This document shows, in pieces, positions 52,839 to 64,000 of a stretch of 64,000 nucleotides of DNA (positions are counted from its first letter, which is position 1; each line of letters begins with the position of its first letter). The stretch is from Macrothele yani. Lineage: Eukaryota > Arthropoda > Arachnida > Araneae > Macrothelidae. The stretch lies in the NCBI GenBank assembly GCA_039090855.1, contig CM077034.1, positions 16,755,303 through 16,819,302 on the forward strand, read 5' to 3'. Under the pieces are notes generated by a model. It was not told the DNA's origin and made no database searches. It worked only from the letters and a program-made list of their open reading frames with translations. Made by a program: the position numbers and the translations under genes.

Positions 52839-53208
52839 CCCCCCCCCCCCACCTTTTTGAACTTTTGTAGCCAATTTGCTGAAAAATGTGTGGCAGTTTA
52901 CAGTGAACCGTTTGTTCTGGGGGTATTTCTTCCGGGGGGGTATATTTTCCGGGGGCATTTTTTCCGCTTTTCACTTTTCAGGGGTATTTTCTCCGAGGGT
53001 AATTTTTCCCCGGGGGTATTTTTACCTACATCCAGTCAAAGTAGACATTGCCAAGTGGCAAGACCTAGTAGAACCCCATGCATTAGGATCTGTGGATGGC
53101 TCTTAAAAGCGTGCTTAAGGCACATTGGATGGGCTGGCTGAAGATATGGCTGAAGATATGGTTCGTGAAGATATGGCTGTGTGGGCTAGAGATGAGCTCG
53201 GACCCGGC

Positions 53209-53278
53209 CCGGGCTCGGAATTACACGTGTTGAATTTCATTACTGTAATTAATTCAACACGTGTAATTCCGAGCCCGG
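53209..53278. other. Perfect 28-bp stem hairpin
   Basis: 53209-53236 (CCGGGCTCGGAATTACACGT...) is the exact reverse complement of 53251-53278, with a 14-nt loop. The inner part TACACGTGTTGAATTTCATT is repeated again at about 53286-53306. Possibly the core of a small palindromic element; GAGCCCGGGCCC near 13,820 is similar. Confidence 0.9.
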
Positions 53279-53309
53279 TTGAAAATACACGTGTTGAATT
53301 TCATTGTGG

Positions 53310-53990
53310 ATTTGTTACCATGGTGGAAGGATTTTCAATTTCCTGAGCTATCTGCCATAGCAAGACAAATTTTGCTTAGCAAGACTTGCATTATGCTTGT
53401 CCAAAGCTATGACCCAAGCAAGGATTAGTTTAAGGAGGTCTGGTATCGAAAAACTGGGAAAAAATCACATTCCCATTTTTTTTGTATTTTATTAAAAATC
53501 AAGAATCTTATCTTTAAAATGATGTATTCATTTCCAAATATGTGCAGTTAAAGTATTGTTATTTATTTTTTTAAATTTCCTCACTCCCGCGATTTTTGGG
53601 GTGACGTTGGTTTTTAGTGCAGCAGGTCGAGTTTTAGAGAAAAGAAGATCAAGTTGAAGCGCTGAGGCATTAGATGCAATTCTCTCTCTCTCTTTTTTCA
53701 TGATGAACTTGAAACTGCACACACATATGATAATATTGTGATTATTATACTATTAAGCGAAAAGCTTTGTTAATGTTACAAAATGCAGAATAATCTGGTC
53801 TGGAATGCTTTTACGTTCTTTTTTTTTTAATTCTGGAAATTTCCCTACATGTTTTTTTTTTTTTATATTGTACTACATCACTCTAAACTACCTTTACCAA
53901 TTAGCATATATGTAAATTATATTGCAAAGATTAGTTTTCTAGAGTCAAAATTTCAAACACTTGCAACTGTCTGTACGGCGTTGTACGTTT
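53310..53990. other. No recognisable gene
   Basis: AT-rich, with T runs at about 53820 and 53850. Short frames only. Confidence 0.5.
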
Positions 53991-53991
53991 T

Positions 53992-54713
53992 ATAATGTCA
54001 GCCGCGAGCAACGTGTAATGCTACGGACTGGCGACGTGTAGTGTTCAGCGACGAATCCCGCTTCTGTATGGGAATGGACGACCACCGTGTCAGAGTGTGG
54101 AGGACCGCAGGTGAGCGCTACAATCGCAACTTCACTGTACAGCGACACATGTCCCGAACTCCTAGCGTGGTGGTCTGGGGAGACATCGCGTATGACAGCC
54201 GGACTTCCCTCGCAGCGATCCGAGGAACGTTGATAGCCCAGAGCTACGTACAGGAGATCCTGCGCCCCCCCCCGAGCCATTTTCTTACAAGATAATGCCC
54301 GTCCGCACAGGGCTCGGGTGTCCCAGGACTGTCTACGTCATGCTTCGACGCTTTCGTGGCCTTCCAGATCGCCTGATCTCTCTCACGTGGGGGCCAGATG
54401 GGTCGCCAACTTTCTTTCTCCATGTCCCAGTGGTCGTGATTTAGAGCGTCAGCTGCAAGACGTGTGGGTCAATCTGTCCCAGGGTAACACACGGCTTCTC
54501 TTTGACTCCATGACGGAGCCGTATCACCGCATGCATCCGAGCCCGACGCGGTACTAACGCTGACCGGAATGTGTACCGGATGTCAGCGGGAAATCGTCCT
54601 GCTGCTGTGATACGGTAATCACTTCTGTCCTTGGTATGTACAATCTCACTACTAAAACCTCATTTCAATCCGACGCCTCCCTCTTGGTGCGCTGATTTTT
54701 ATGACAATGAGTG
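53992..54713 (+). mobile_element. Tc1-like element A, 3' half
   Basis: Ends ..TTTTTATGACAATGAGTG followed by TA (54714-54715), a Tc1-type terminus. The 5' half is missing. Confidence 0.8.
54010..54557 (+). pseudogene. Tc1-like transposase A, catalytic part
   Basis: The first catalytic block VVFSDESRFCMGMDDHRVRVW is followed by VVVWGDIAYDSRTSLAAI. After a frameshift in a C run near 54270 the reading shows LQDNARPHRARV (second Asp) and PSRSPDLSHVGARWV. The usual SPDLSPIEHVWD is shortened here and the catalytic Glu is lost. The end, LFDSMTEPYHRMHPSPTRY, is a normal Tc1 C-terminus. Confidence 0.85.
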
Positions 54714-54715
54714 TA

Positions 54716-55180
54716 CATCAGCACAATACGCAGCCTTTGAATAATGCGCAGAAGACTACGATGAACTGTGTGCTCTGACGCATTGCCCTGATCACGTGGC
54801 TGCGGGTGATTTGTCTCACTGTGGCCCTGCGGCCACTGTGAACAATGCGCGAGAGTCTCCTCTGTCGTCATTTGGCCATGACCACGTGTGCACCCCTTTT
54901 GATACGTAATCACTACAGTGGCCCGGGAACAACCCACAAGTCACGCCCGTTTCCGAGATCGTAGTTCCGAGGCGGCATATCGTCACAATTTGTCCTTTAT
55001 CAAACTCCGATAAATCGGCAGCTTTTCCCATTCCGACTCCGAACACTCTACTAAGCGAAAGTCGGTCCTCCGGTTGTGTATATACTGCTCTGCGAACTTC
55101 AACTGCGCCACCGTTTGGTCTCCAGGCGCACTCATTTCTCTTAGCTGGGGGTGGTGGTCATAATGTTAATGTCTCATCGC
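54716..55180 (-). mobile_element. Tc1-like element B, 5' half, facing element A
   Basis: On the minus strand the 5' region starts near CATTAACATTATGACCACC and encodes MGKAADLSEFDKGQIVT, the N-terminal helix-turn-helix of a Tc1-like transposase, continuing as GCSRATVVITYQKGCTRGHG in another frame, up to ASEHTVHRSLLR. It breaks off where element A ends. The catalytic domain is absent. Confidence 0.75.
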
Positions 55181-55232
55181 TGTATTTTCTAATGTTTCAA
55201 TGAAGTGCTTAGCACGTCTAATTTTGATTGTA

Positions 55233-56528
55233 CAGGGTGTCCGAGAATTATTGGACACATAACAAAATTATATAAAGCAAAACATTAAACGGATAGAAAG
55301 AAACTGACTGCACTAACTTACAATGTAACTACACAAGTTAATAAATTTCGATGTGAGATCACTTGGTTGCTCGTAGTACGTCCAAGCGATACCCGATTTC
55401 ATGCCATGTATTGGCAAGCATCTGATGAGTTATGCAGTTAATAGCAGCTGTGATGCGCTGCTTCAGTTCCTGCAAATCAGCACAATAGACACGATCCTTC
55501 ACATAACCCCACATGAAATAATCCAATGGAGTTAGATCTGGAGGCCACGGAATGGGGCCAACACGCCCAATCCATCTGTTGGGAAAATGCTCATTTAAGC
55601 ACTTACGTACACACGTTGACCAATGCGGAGGAGCGCCGTCTTGTTGGAAAACGACGTTCTCATGTCTTTTGATCTGGGGCATAGCGAAATTTTTTAGCAT
55701 ATCCAAATAATGTCACTATGGTTTTTTCGCAGAAGAAGAAAGGACCAATCACTTCTCTTTTTGACAGGGCGCACCTCACATTAACTTTTGGAGAATCACG
55801 TTCCTGTTCAATAGCAGCATGAGGCGGTTCACTGCCCCATATCCTACAGTTGTGACGATTCACAATACCTGATACGTGGATTCATCACTAAAAATTACAG
55901 TACTGAGAAAGTTTTCGTCGTTTTTCATTCGATTCAGCATATCCACAGGGAAATTGTATCGCAGAGTGTGATCATTTACATGCATACTATTTGAATTTTA
56001 TATAAGCATGAAACTTTAATTTCTTGCGCAAGATATCGTGCACTGTCGATTTCGGAATGTACAGTTCTCTGCTTGCTTTAGAAACGGATTTCCTGGGGCT
56101 TCGTCGGAAACTTTCATTAAGTTGGTCAGCCGTCTGACCGCTGACGCTAGGCCTACCGGCTCCTCCACGATGTTCCACATTGCCAGTTTCTTTAAACTGT
56201 TTCATCCACCGCTTAATTGAATTCGTTGACGGAGGATTACAACCAGACTCTAAACGGTACCGTCTTTTAACTTTAATTCCGCAAGCCATAACACACACAC
56301 ACACACGTCACCTTCTGCTGTACGGACGACATGACTACTGATTGCGCATTTCTCATATATTCCTCATCAGGCTACACCTAGCGCCATCTATCGGATCAAT
56401 TCTGCAAAACAAAAATATAGAAATCGTGTTAGTAATACGTGACATAGAAAAACAGACTATGCTCATAGTTTTTTTTTTTTTTTTGAACATAATTTTTCTA
56501 ATGTGTCCAATAATTCTTGGACGCCCTG
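55233..56528 (-). mobile_element. Tc1/mariner element, full length (DD41D-like)
   Basis: Inverted ends CAGGGTGTCCGAGAATTATT (left) and its close complement on the right, both flanked by TA (55231-55232 and 56529-56530). Length 1,296 bp. It is distinct from the mariner copies at 14.2 and 41.8 kb. Confidence 0.93.
55359..56304 (-). pseudogene. Tc1/mariner transposase, frameshifted
   Basis: N-terminal helix-turn-helix frame (56304-55987) with NSIKRWMKQFKETGNVEHRG and the AT-hook-like GGAGRPSVSG, a middle frame around 55863-55660, and a C-terminal frame (55706-55359) with VVFQQDGAPPHWS (second Asp) and LTPLDYFMWGYVKDRVY (third Asp). Thirty-eight residues separate them; the usual WPPRSPDLTP is here WPPDLTP, so three residues were lost from what would be 41. 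The first catalytic Asp region lies in a broken part. Inactive. Confidence 0.85.
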
Positions 56529-56530
56529 TA

Positions 56531-57290
56531 TTACATGTGGGCGCGACAAAGGTGCTGCCGTAGACGGAAACGAATGCTTCAGCTTACCACGAATCCGGAT
56601 TGCCGTAGTGTTGTGACATGATCGTTTCATATAGAAGCGCGCGAATTTATATGTAAATCGCAGCCATGTGTTGAAGAAAATGACTTTTGTTGATTCCAGG
56701 TGAAATCGTTCATCCGCGTTTGATTTAAACTCCCCGCTGATTTTGATGAATAAGGAATTACATTGAAGTTATGTATGTCAGTTGTGCAACCTGCCAAATG
56801 CGCAACAAATCATGCTCTGTACGGGTGAAAACTTTCTTCGAATGTTATTAGCAAATGAAAAGATGAACGTAGCTTTTTTTTTCTTTTTTTTTTTTTTTTT
56901 TTTTTTGCCTATTATCGCATTTCTCGGGGAAATAATCATAGTTCCGGTTGCTTTATTCTCGACTCCCGTGCTATTGTTTTACAAAAGAGGAAAATGATCA
57001 CCCTTTTTTTTCCCACGAGAAAAAAATTATAATTTTCAATCGCGTTGGTCCGACAACTAATCTGAATAAGAATGCAAGAGAACACGATTCGTCGGTTGGT
57101 TGGATCAAAGCTAGAGGGAAACAGACTTCATGTTAGGTATCAACAGTCATTCCTATGCCTACGTTGTTCTGGGGTATGCGCTGTATAGGAAATTATCTTC
57201 CACGAATCGCATGCATAAACACATCTTCCGTTTCACTTCTCTGTTGCAGTATGGAAATTTATGCTTTGTCTGATACGGCATATTTAAGTA
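56531..57290. other. No recognisable gene
   Basis: Long T run at 56874-56906 and unassigned sequence leading into the next array. Confidence 0.5.
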
Positions 57291-60200
57291 GCTTCACAAA
57301 ATCCAATGACACTATTTTTTGTATTTCTTAATGGGATGTTGCGAAACTTCTAGCGTGCATTGTTAAACTCTTAAGTAGCTGTTATTTTAATTTCTTATGT
57401 TCTTTCTGAGGGTTGTCTGATAAGGCACCCTTTCGTAGTGATTGCTATTCAAAATAGGCTGACACTGTTTTTTTTATTAGTTTTTAATGTTATGTCGCAA
57501 AACTTCTGGCGTGCTTAAGTATCTGTTATTTTAATTTCTTATTTTCATTCTGAGGGTTGTCTGATAAGGCATCTATCTTTTCGTAGAGATTGCTGCTCAA
57601 AATCGAATGACACTATATTTTTTTATTTTCTAATGGGATGTCGCTAAACTTCTGGCGTGTGTTGTTAAACTCCTTAAGTGTTATTTTAATTCCTTATTTT
57701 CTTTCTGAGGGTTGTCTGATAAGGCATCTATCTCTTTGTAGAGATTGCTGCTCAAAATCGAGTGACACTATTTTTTTTATTTTCTAATGGGATGTCGCTA
57801 AACTTCTGGCGTGTGTTGTTAAACTCCTGAAGTGTTATTTTAATTCCTTATTTTCTTTCTGAGGGTTGTCTGATAAGGCATCTATCTTTTCGTAGAGATT
57901 GCTGCTCAAAATCGAATGACACTATTTTTTTTATTTTCTAATGGGATGTCGCTAAACTTCTGGCGTGTGTTGTTAAACTCCTTAAGTGTTATTTTAATTT
58001 CTTATTTTCTTTCTGAGGGTTGTCTGATAAGGCATCTTTTCGTAGAGATTGCTGCTCAAAATCGACTGACACTATTTTTTTAGTTTTTAATGGGATGTCG
58101 CAAAACTTTTGGGGTTCATTGTTAAACTACTTAAATATCTGGTATTTTAATTTCTTATTTTCTTTCTGACGGTTGTCTGATAAGGCACCTTTTCGTAGTG
58201 ATTGCTACTCAAAATAGGCTAACACTGTTTTTTATTAATTTTTAATGTTATGTCGCAAAACTTCTGGCGTCCATTGATAAACTCTTTAAATATCTGTTAT
58301 TTTAATTCCTTTTTTTCTTTCTGAGGGTTGTCTGATAAGGCATCTTTTCGTAGAGACTGCTGCTTAAATTCCAATGACACTATTTTTTTATTTTCTAATG
58401 GGATGTCGCTAAACTTTTGGGGTTCCTTGTTAAACTACTTAAATATCTGTTATTTTAATTTCTTATCATCTTTCTGAGGGTTGTCTGATAAGGCACCTTT
58501 TCGTAGTGATTGCTACTCAAAATAGGCTGACACTGTTTTTTTATTAGTTTTTAATGTTATGTCGCAAAACTTGTGGCGTGCATTGATAAACTCCTTAAAT
58601 ATCTGTTACTTTAATTTCTTATCATCTTCCTGAGGGTTGTCTGATAAGGCACCTTTTCGTAGTGACTGCTACTCAAATAGGCTGACACTGTTTTTTATTA
58701 GTTTTTAGTGTTATGTCGCAAAACTTGTGGCGTGCATTGATAAACTCCTTAAATATCTGTTATTTTAATTTCTTATTTTCTTTCTGAGGGTTGTCTGATA
58801 AGGCATCTTTTTGTAAAGACTGCCTCTAAAAATCCAATGACACTTTTTCTTTTTTTTTAATGGGTTGTCGAAAAACTTCCGGTGTTCATTGTTAAGCTCG
58901 TAAGTATCTGTTATTTTAATTTCTTATTTTCTTTCTGAGGGTTGTCTGATAAGGCATCTTTTTGTAGAGATTGCTGCTCAAAATCGAATGACACTATTTT
59001 TTTTTATTTCTAATGGGATGTCGCTAAACTTCTGGCGTGTGTTGTTAAACTCCTTAAGTGTTATTTTAATTTCTTATTTTCTTTCTGAGGGTTGTCTGAT
59101 AAGGCATCTTTTCGTAGGGATTGCTGCTCAAAATCGACTGACACTATTTTTTAATTTTTTAATGGGATGTCGCAAAACTTTTGGGGTTCATTGTTAAACT
59201 ACTTAAATATCGGTTATTTTAATTTCTTATCATCTTTCTGAGGGTTGTCTGATAAGGCACCTTTTCGTAGTGATTGCTACTCAAAATAGGCTGACACTGT
59301 TTTTTATTAGTTTTTAATGTTATGTCGCAAAACTTCTGGCGTGCATTGATAAACTCCTTAAATATCTGTTATTTTAATTTCTTATTTTCTTTCTGACGGT
59401 TGTCTGATAAGGCACCTTGTCGTAGTGATTGCTACTCAAAATAGGTTGACACTGTTTTTTATTAGTTTTTAATGTTATGTCGCAAAACTTGTGGCGTGCA
59501 TTGATAAACTCCTTAAATATCTGTTATTTTAATTTCTTATTTTCTTCCTGAGGGTTGTCTGATAAGGCACCTTTTCGTAGTGATTGCTACTCAAAATAGG
59601 CTGACACTGTTTTTATTAGTTTTTAATGTTATGTCGCAAATCTTGTGGCGTGCATTGATAAACTCCTTAAATATCAGTTATTTTAATTTCTTATTTTCTT
59701 TCTGAGGGTTGTCTGATAAGGCACCTTTTCGTAGAGACTGCTGCTTAAATTCCAATGACACTATTTTTTTATTTTCTAATGGGATGTCGCTAAACTTTTG
59801 GGGTTCCTTGTTAAACTACTTAAATATCTGTTATTTTAATTTCTTATTTTCTTTCTGAGGGTTGTCTGATAAGGCACCTTTTCGTAGTGACTGCTACTCA
59901 AATAGGCTGACACTGTTTTTATTAGTTTTTAGTGTTATGTCGCAAAACTTGTGGCGTGCATTGATAAACTCCTTAAATATCTGTTATTTTAATTTCTTAT
60001 TTTCTTTCTGAGGGTTGTCTGATAAGGCATCTTTTTGTAAAGACTGCCTCTAAAAATCCAATGACACTTTTTCTTTTTTTTTAATGGGTTGTCGAAAAAC
60101 TTCCGGTGTTCATTGTTAAGCTCGTAAGTATCTGTTATTTTAATTTCTTATTTTCTTTCTGAGGGTTGTCTGATAAGGCATCTTTTTGTAGAGATTGCTG

Positions 60201-62810
60201 CTCAAAATCGAATGACACTATTTTTTTTTATTTCTAATGGGATGTCGCTAAACTTCTGGCGTGTGTTGTTAAACTCCTTAAGTGTTATTTTAATTTCTTA
60301 TTTTCTTTCTGAGGGTTGTCTGATAAGGCATCTTTTCGTAGGGATTGCTGCTCAAAATCGACTGACACTATTTTTTAATTTTTTAATGGGATGTCGCAAA
60401 ACTTTTGGGGTTCATTGTTAAACTACTTAAATATCGGTTATTTTAATTTCTTATCATCTTTCTGAGGGTTGTCTGATAAGGCACCTTTTCGTAGTGATTG
60501 CTACTCAAAATAGGCTGACACTGTTTTTTATTAGTTTTTAATGTTATGTCGCAAAACGTCTGGCGTGCATTGATAAACTCCTTAAATATCTGTTATTTTA
60601 ATTTCTTATTTTCTTTCTGACGGTTGTCTGATAAGGCACCTTTTCGTAGTGATTGCTACTCAAAATAGGTTGACACTGTTTTTTATTAGTTTTTAATGTT
60701 ATGTCGCAAAACTTGTGGCGTGCATTGATAAACTCCTTAAATATCTGTTATTTTAATTTCTTATTTTCTTCCTGAGGGTTGTCTGATAAGGCACCTTTTC
60801 GTAGTGATTGCTACTCAAAATAGGCTGACACTGTTTTTTATTAGTTTTTAATGTTATGTCGCAAATCTTGTGGCGTGCATTGATAAACTCCTTAAATATC
60901 AGTTATTTTAATTTCTTATTTTCTTTCTGAGGGTTGTCTGATAAGGCACCTCTTCGCAGTGATTGCTACTCAAAATAGGCTGACACTGTTTTTTATTAGT
61001 TTTTAATGTTATGTCGCAAAACTTGTGGCGTGCATTGATAAACTCCTTAAATATCTGTTATTTTAATTTCTTATTTTCTTTCTGAATGTTGTCTGATAAG
61101 GCATCTTTTCGTAGAGATTGCTGCTCCAAATCCTCTAACAATATTTTTTAATTTTTTAATGGGATGTCGCAAAACTTTTGGGGTTCATTGTTAAACGACT
61201 TGAATATCTGTTATTTTAATTTCTTATTTTCTTTCTGACGGTTGTCTGATAAGGCATCTTTTCGTAGAGATTGCTGCTCAAAATCGACTGACACCATTTT
61301 TTAATTTTTTAATGGGATGTCGCAAAACTTTTGGGGTTCATTGTTAAACTACTTAAATATCTGTTACTTCAATTTCTTATCATCTTTCTGAGGGTTGTCT
61401 GATAAGGCACCTTTTCGTCGTGATTGCTACTCAAAATAGGCTGACACTGTTTTTTATTAGTTTTTAATGTTGTGTCACAAAACTTCTGGCGTGCATTGAT
61501 AAACTCCTTAAATATCTGTTATTTTAATTTCTTATTTTCTTTCTGAGGGTTGGCATCTTTTTGTAGAGATTGCTGCTCAAAATCGAATGACACTTTTTTT
61601 TTTTATTTCTAATTTGATGTCGCTAAACTTCTGGCGTGTGTTGTTAAACTCCTTAAGTGTTATTTTAATTTCTTATTTTCTTTCTGAGGGTTGTCTGATA
61701 AGGCATCTTTTCGTCGAAACTGCTGCTTAAATTCCAATGACACTATTTTTTAATTTGTTAATGGGATGTCGCTAAACTTCTGGCGTGTGTTGTTAAACTC
61801 CTTAAGTGTTATTTTAATTTCTTATTTTCTCTCTGAGGGTTGTCTGATAAGGCATCTTTTCATAGAGACTGCTGCTTAAAATCGAATGACACTATTTTTT
61901 TAGTTTTAAATGGGATGTCCCTAAACTTTTGGGGTTCATTGTTAAGCTACCTAAATATCTGTTATTTTAATTTCTTATTTTCTTTCTGACGGTTGTCTGA
62001 TAAGGCATCTTTTCGTAGAGACTGCTCAAAATCCAATGACACTATTTTTATAATTTTTTTAATGGGATTTCGCAAAACTTTTGGGGTGCGTTGTTAAACT
62101 ACTTAAATATCTGTTATTTTAATTTCTTATTTTCTTTCTGAGGGTTGTCTGATAAGGGATCTTTTCGTAAACTCCTGCTCAAAATCCAATGACACTATTT
62201 TTTAATTTTTTAATGGGATGTCGCAAAACTTTTGGGGTGCGTTGTTAAACTACTTAAATATCTGTTATTTTAATTTCTTATTTTCTTTCTGAGGGTTGTC
62301 TGATAAGGCATCTTTTTGTAAGGACTGCCTCTAAAAATCCAATGACACTTTTTCTTTTTTTTTTTTTAATGTGTTGTCGAAAAACTTCCGGTGTTCATTG
62401 TTAAGCTCGTAAGTATCTGTTATTTTAATTTCTTATTTTCTTTCTGAAGGTTGTCTGATAAGGCATCTTTTCGTAGAGACTGCTGCTCAAAATCGAATGA
62501 CACTATTTTTTGATTTTTTAATGGGTTGTCGAAAAACTTCTGGTGTTCATTGTTAAGCTCGTAAGTATTTGTTATTTTAATTTCTTATTTTCTTTCTGAG
62601 GGTTGTCTGATAAGGCATCTTTTCATAGGGACTGCTGCTCAAAATCGAATGACACTATTTGTTTTATTTTTTAATGGGATGCAAAACTTCTGCCGTGCAT
62701 TGTTACACTCCTTAAGTATCTGTTACTTTAATTTCTTATTTGCTTTCTGAGGGTTGTTTGATAAAGCATCTTTTCGTAGAGACTGCTTCTAAAAACCCAA
62801 TGAAAGCATT
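57291..62810 (+). repeat. 153-bp satellite, about 36 units, with higher-order structure
   Basis: The block TCTGAGGGTTGTCTGATAAG recurs about every 150-157 bp. Several unit subtypes exist (GGCGTGTGTTGTTAAACTCC, GGGGTTCATTGTTAAACTAC, CGGTGTTCATTGTTAAGCTCG). A block of subtypes is repeated at an offset of 1,224 bp (58,640-59,715 and 59,865-60,940), equal to eight units. Short repeated frames are by-products. Confidence 0.95.
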
Positions 62811-63650
62811 TAAAAATTTTTAATGAAAATAAAAGACTGAAAACTAAGAGAAATAGAAATGATAGTTTAAAGGAATACAGTGGTGCGAAGAAGAAGAGAA
62901 AGGTCACGGAACATTTAAAAGCAAAGGTCCAGAAAATATGGGATTAGGAGGACCAAGAACAAAATGGGGGATATAAAAATGAATAGAAATGAAGGTGCCA
63001 GGAAGCAAAGAAATAGGAAAAACAAGGTGGAAATTTGAAAGCAATAGAAACGAAGGTGCCAGGAAATAGGGGAGTAGAAAGAACAAGATGGTGGAAAATT
63101 TAAAGGAATAGAAATGAAGGTGCCAGGCAATAGGGTGGTAGAAGGACACAAGACGATGGGAAATTAAAAGCAATAAAAATGGAGGAGCCAAGAAATACGA
63201 AAATGCGGATACCAAGAAAAAGATGATAGAAAATTAAAAGGAAGATAAATGGAGATGGCAGAAAATACGGGAGTAGGGAAGCAAAGAAAATAAAAATAAA
63301 ACGGGAAATTTTAAAGGACGGTGTTAAGAAATAATGAAATTGGGGACAAAGAATACGATGATGGAAGATTTTAAAGGAATTGAAACGGAGGCTGAAGAGA
63401 TACGAAAACGGAAGACCAACATGATGGAAAATTAAAAGGAAGGGAAGAGATATAACAGTGTCAAGTAATCGGGGAGCAGAAAGTCCCAGAACCATGGCAG
63501 TAGAAAAATAAAAGGAATAGCAATGGAAGTTTTTAAGAAGTAGGAGAGTGGGAAGACAAAGAAAAAGCTGGTGGAAAATTGAAAGCAATGTAACTGCTAA
63601 GAAATTGGGAAGTAGGAACCCACCACAAAATATGATGGAAAATTCAATAA
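62811..63650 (+). repeat. Purine-rich degenerate minisatellite, about 55-60 bp unit
   Basis: Units read like AATAGAAATGAAGGTGCCAGG, then an AATAGGGGAGTAG block, then GGTGGAAAATTTAAAAGG. The plus strand is almost all A and G. Units are diverged, so this is an old array. The 221-codon minus-strand frame over it is a low-complexity by-product (Phe/Leu/Ser-rich). Confidence 0.85.
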
Positions 63651-63700
63651 TAATAATAATAATAAATTTTATTTTTGCTGTTACATTGTAGGCTTTGTAA
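63651..63700. repeat. ATA trinucleotide run and flank
   Basis: (ATA)n at about 63645-63663, then a short unique flank before the RTE tail. Confidence 0.6.
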
Positions 63701-64000
63701 ATGTCATCATCGCCATCATCCTTGTCAACCATTATCAATCCCCTGCTGGACGAAGGTCTCCCCAAGTTTCCTACACAACGGTCTGCCTTGTGCCAGTCTC
63801 CTCCATGTCACTCCCGCATACTTTCGAATTTCATCCACCCATCTCCCACGTGGTCTTTTTCTGGGTCTTTTCCTGTTCCTTGGAATCCAATCTAAAATTT
63901 CGGCTGTCCATCGATGGTCTGTCCTTCTGGCAGTATGTCCAGCCCATTGCCATTTCAGGGATTTAACTCTGATCATGATGTCTTATCATTTTTCTGATCC
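63701..64000 (-). mobile_element. RTE-type LINE 3' end, cut by the window edge
   Basis: The (ATG)n-type tail is complemented at about 63701-63722; the minus-strand frame from 63976 down to 63725 gives the conserved C-terminus (KSLKWQWAGHTARRTDHRWT, then FVQQGIDNG). The tail is impure, so this copy is older than the one at 20 kb. It continues beyond the window. Confidence 0.88.

Larger units (their letters stand above)
51775..53030. mobile_element. Fold-back element, right arm with SINE insertions
   Basis: Inverted match of the left arm: 51780-52123 mirrors 51140-51530, and 52845-53030 mirrors 50931-51140, ending CGGGGGTATTTTTACC. The 0.7 kb between is a SINE cluster inserted into the arm. 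No transposase or other protein is encoded, as in other fold-back elements. Confidence 0.85.

Noticed and set aside
63100..63765. 221-codon minus-strand frame
   Set aside because: Low-complexity Phe/Leu/Ser translation of the purine-rich minisatellite, with its start in the RTE tail region.

Overview
This 64 kb window looks like a repeat-dominated stretch of a large invertebrate nuclear genome. I infer an arthropod or close relative from the kinds of mobile elements present; that is an inference and not something the sequence proves. I found no host protein-coding gene I could defend, no bacterial-type operon, and no rRNA or CRISPR. Almost every coding stretch is a decayed piece of a transposable element. 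Roughly half of the window is tandem arrays belonging to at least ten different sequence families.

Layout. 0.9-2.0, 9.9-12.0 and 29.4-32.1 kb hold three copies of one non-autonomous DNA transposon (ends CAGGGTTCCCAC, 5-bp target duplications at two of the three) whose interior has expanded into tandem units of 251-293 bp. 2.4-4.6 kb is a 322-bp array. 5.2-6.3 and 50.3-50.7 kb are two copies of an element carrying a KRBA2-like C-terminal CXC fragment. 7.1-9.0 kb is a head-to-head pair of RTE-type LINE 3' ends inside one apparent target duplication. 12.6-13.8 kb is a tRNA-derived SINE array inside an older RTE copy. 14.2-15.4 and 41.8-43.1 kb are mariner elements. 17.3-19.1 kb is a 141-bp satellite built on a hairpin. 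19.8-23.05 kb is a Penelope-like element split by a 2.1 kb RTE insertion with a clean 12-bp target duplication. 23.9-24.5, 26.9-28.0, 44.0-45.7, 54.0-54.7 and 54.7-55.2 kb are Tc1-like remnants, and 55.2-56.5 kb is a further Tc1/mariner element.

The other arrays are: 25.7-26.9 (32 bp), 32.3-34.6 (197 bp), 35.0-36.4 (166 bp), 37.3-38.4 (135 bp, derived from a SINE body), 38.6-40.0 (diverged, about 150 bp), 40.0-41.1 (91 bp), 46.2-48.2 (146 bp, each unit carrying a DR1-like GGTCAAAGGTCA motif), 48.5-50.3 (358 bp), 57.3-62.8 (153 bp, with a 1,224-bp higher-order repeat) and 62.8-63.65 kb (purine-rich, about 58 bp). 50.9-53.0 kb is a fold-back (long inverted repeat) element with nested SINEs in its right arm.

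The common theme is repeated layering: insertions inside insertions with readable target duplications, followed by local tandem amplification of transposon parts (SINE bodies, DNA transposon interiors, a Tc1 end). The most interesting observations are the double-tailed RTE palindrome, the repeated conversion of SINE and transposon parts into satellites, the DR1-bearing array, the coding-length hairpin satellite and a hammerhead-like core at the 3' end of the Penelope-like element.
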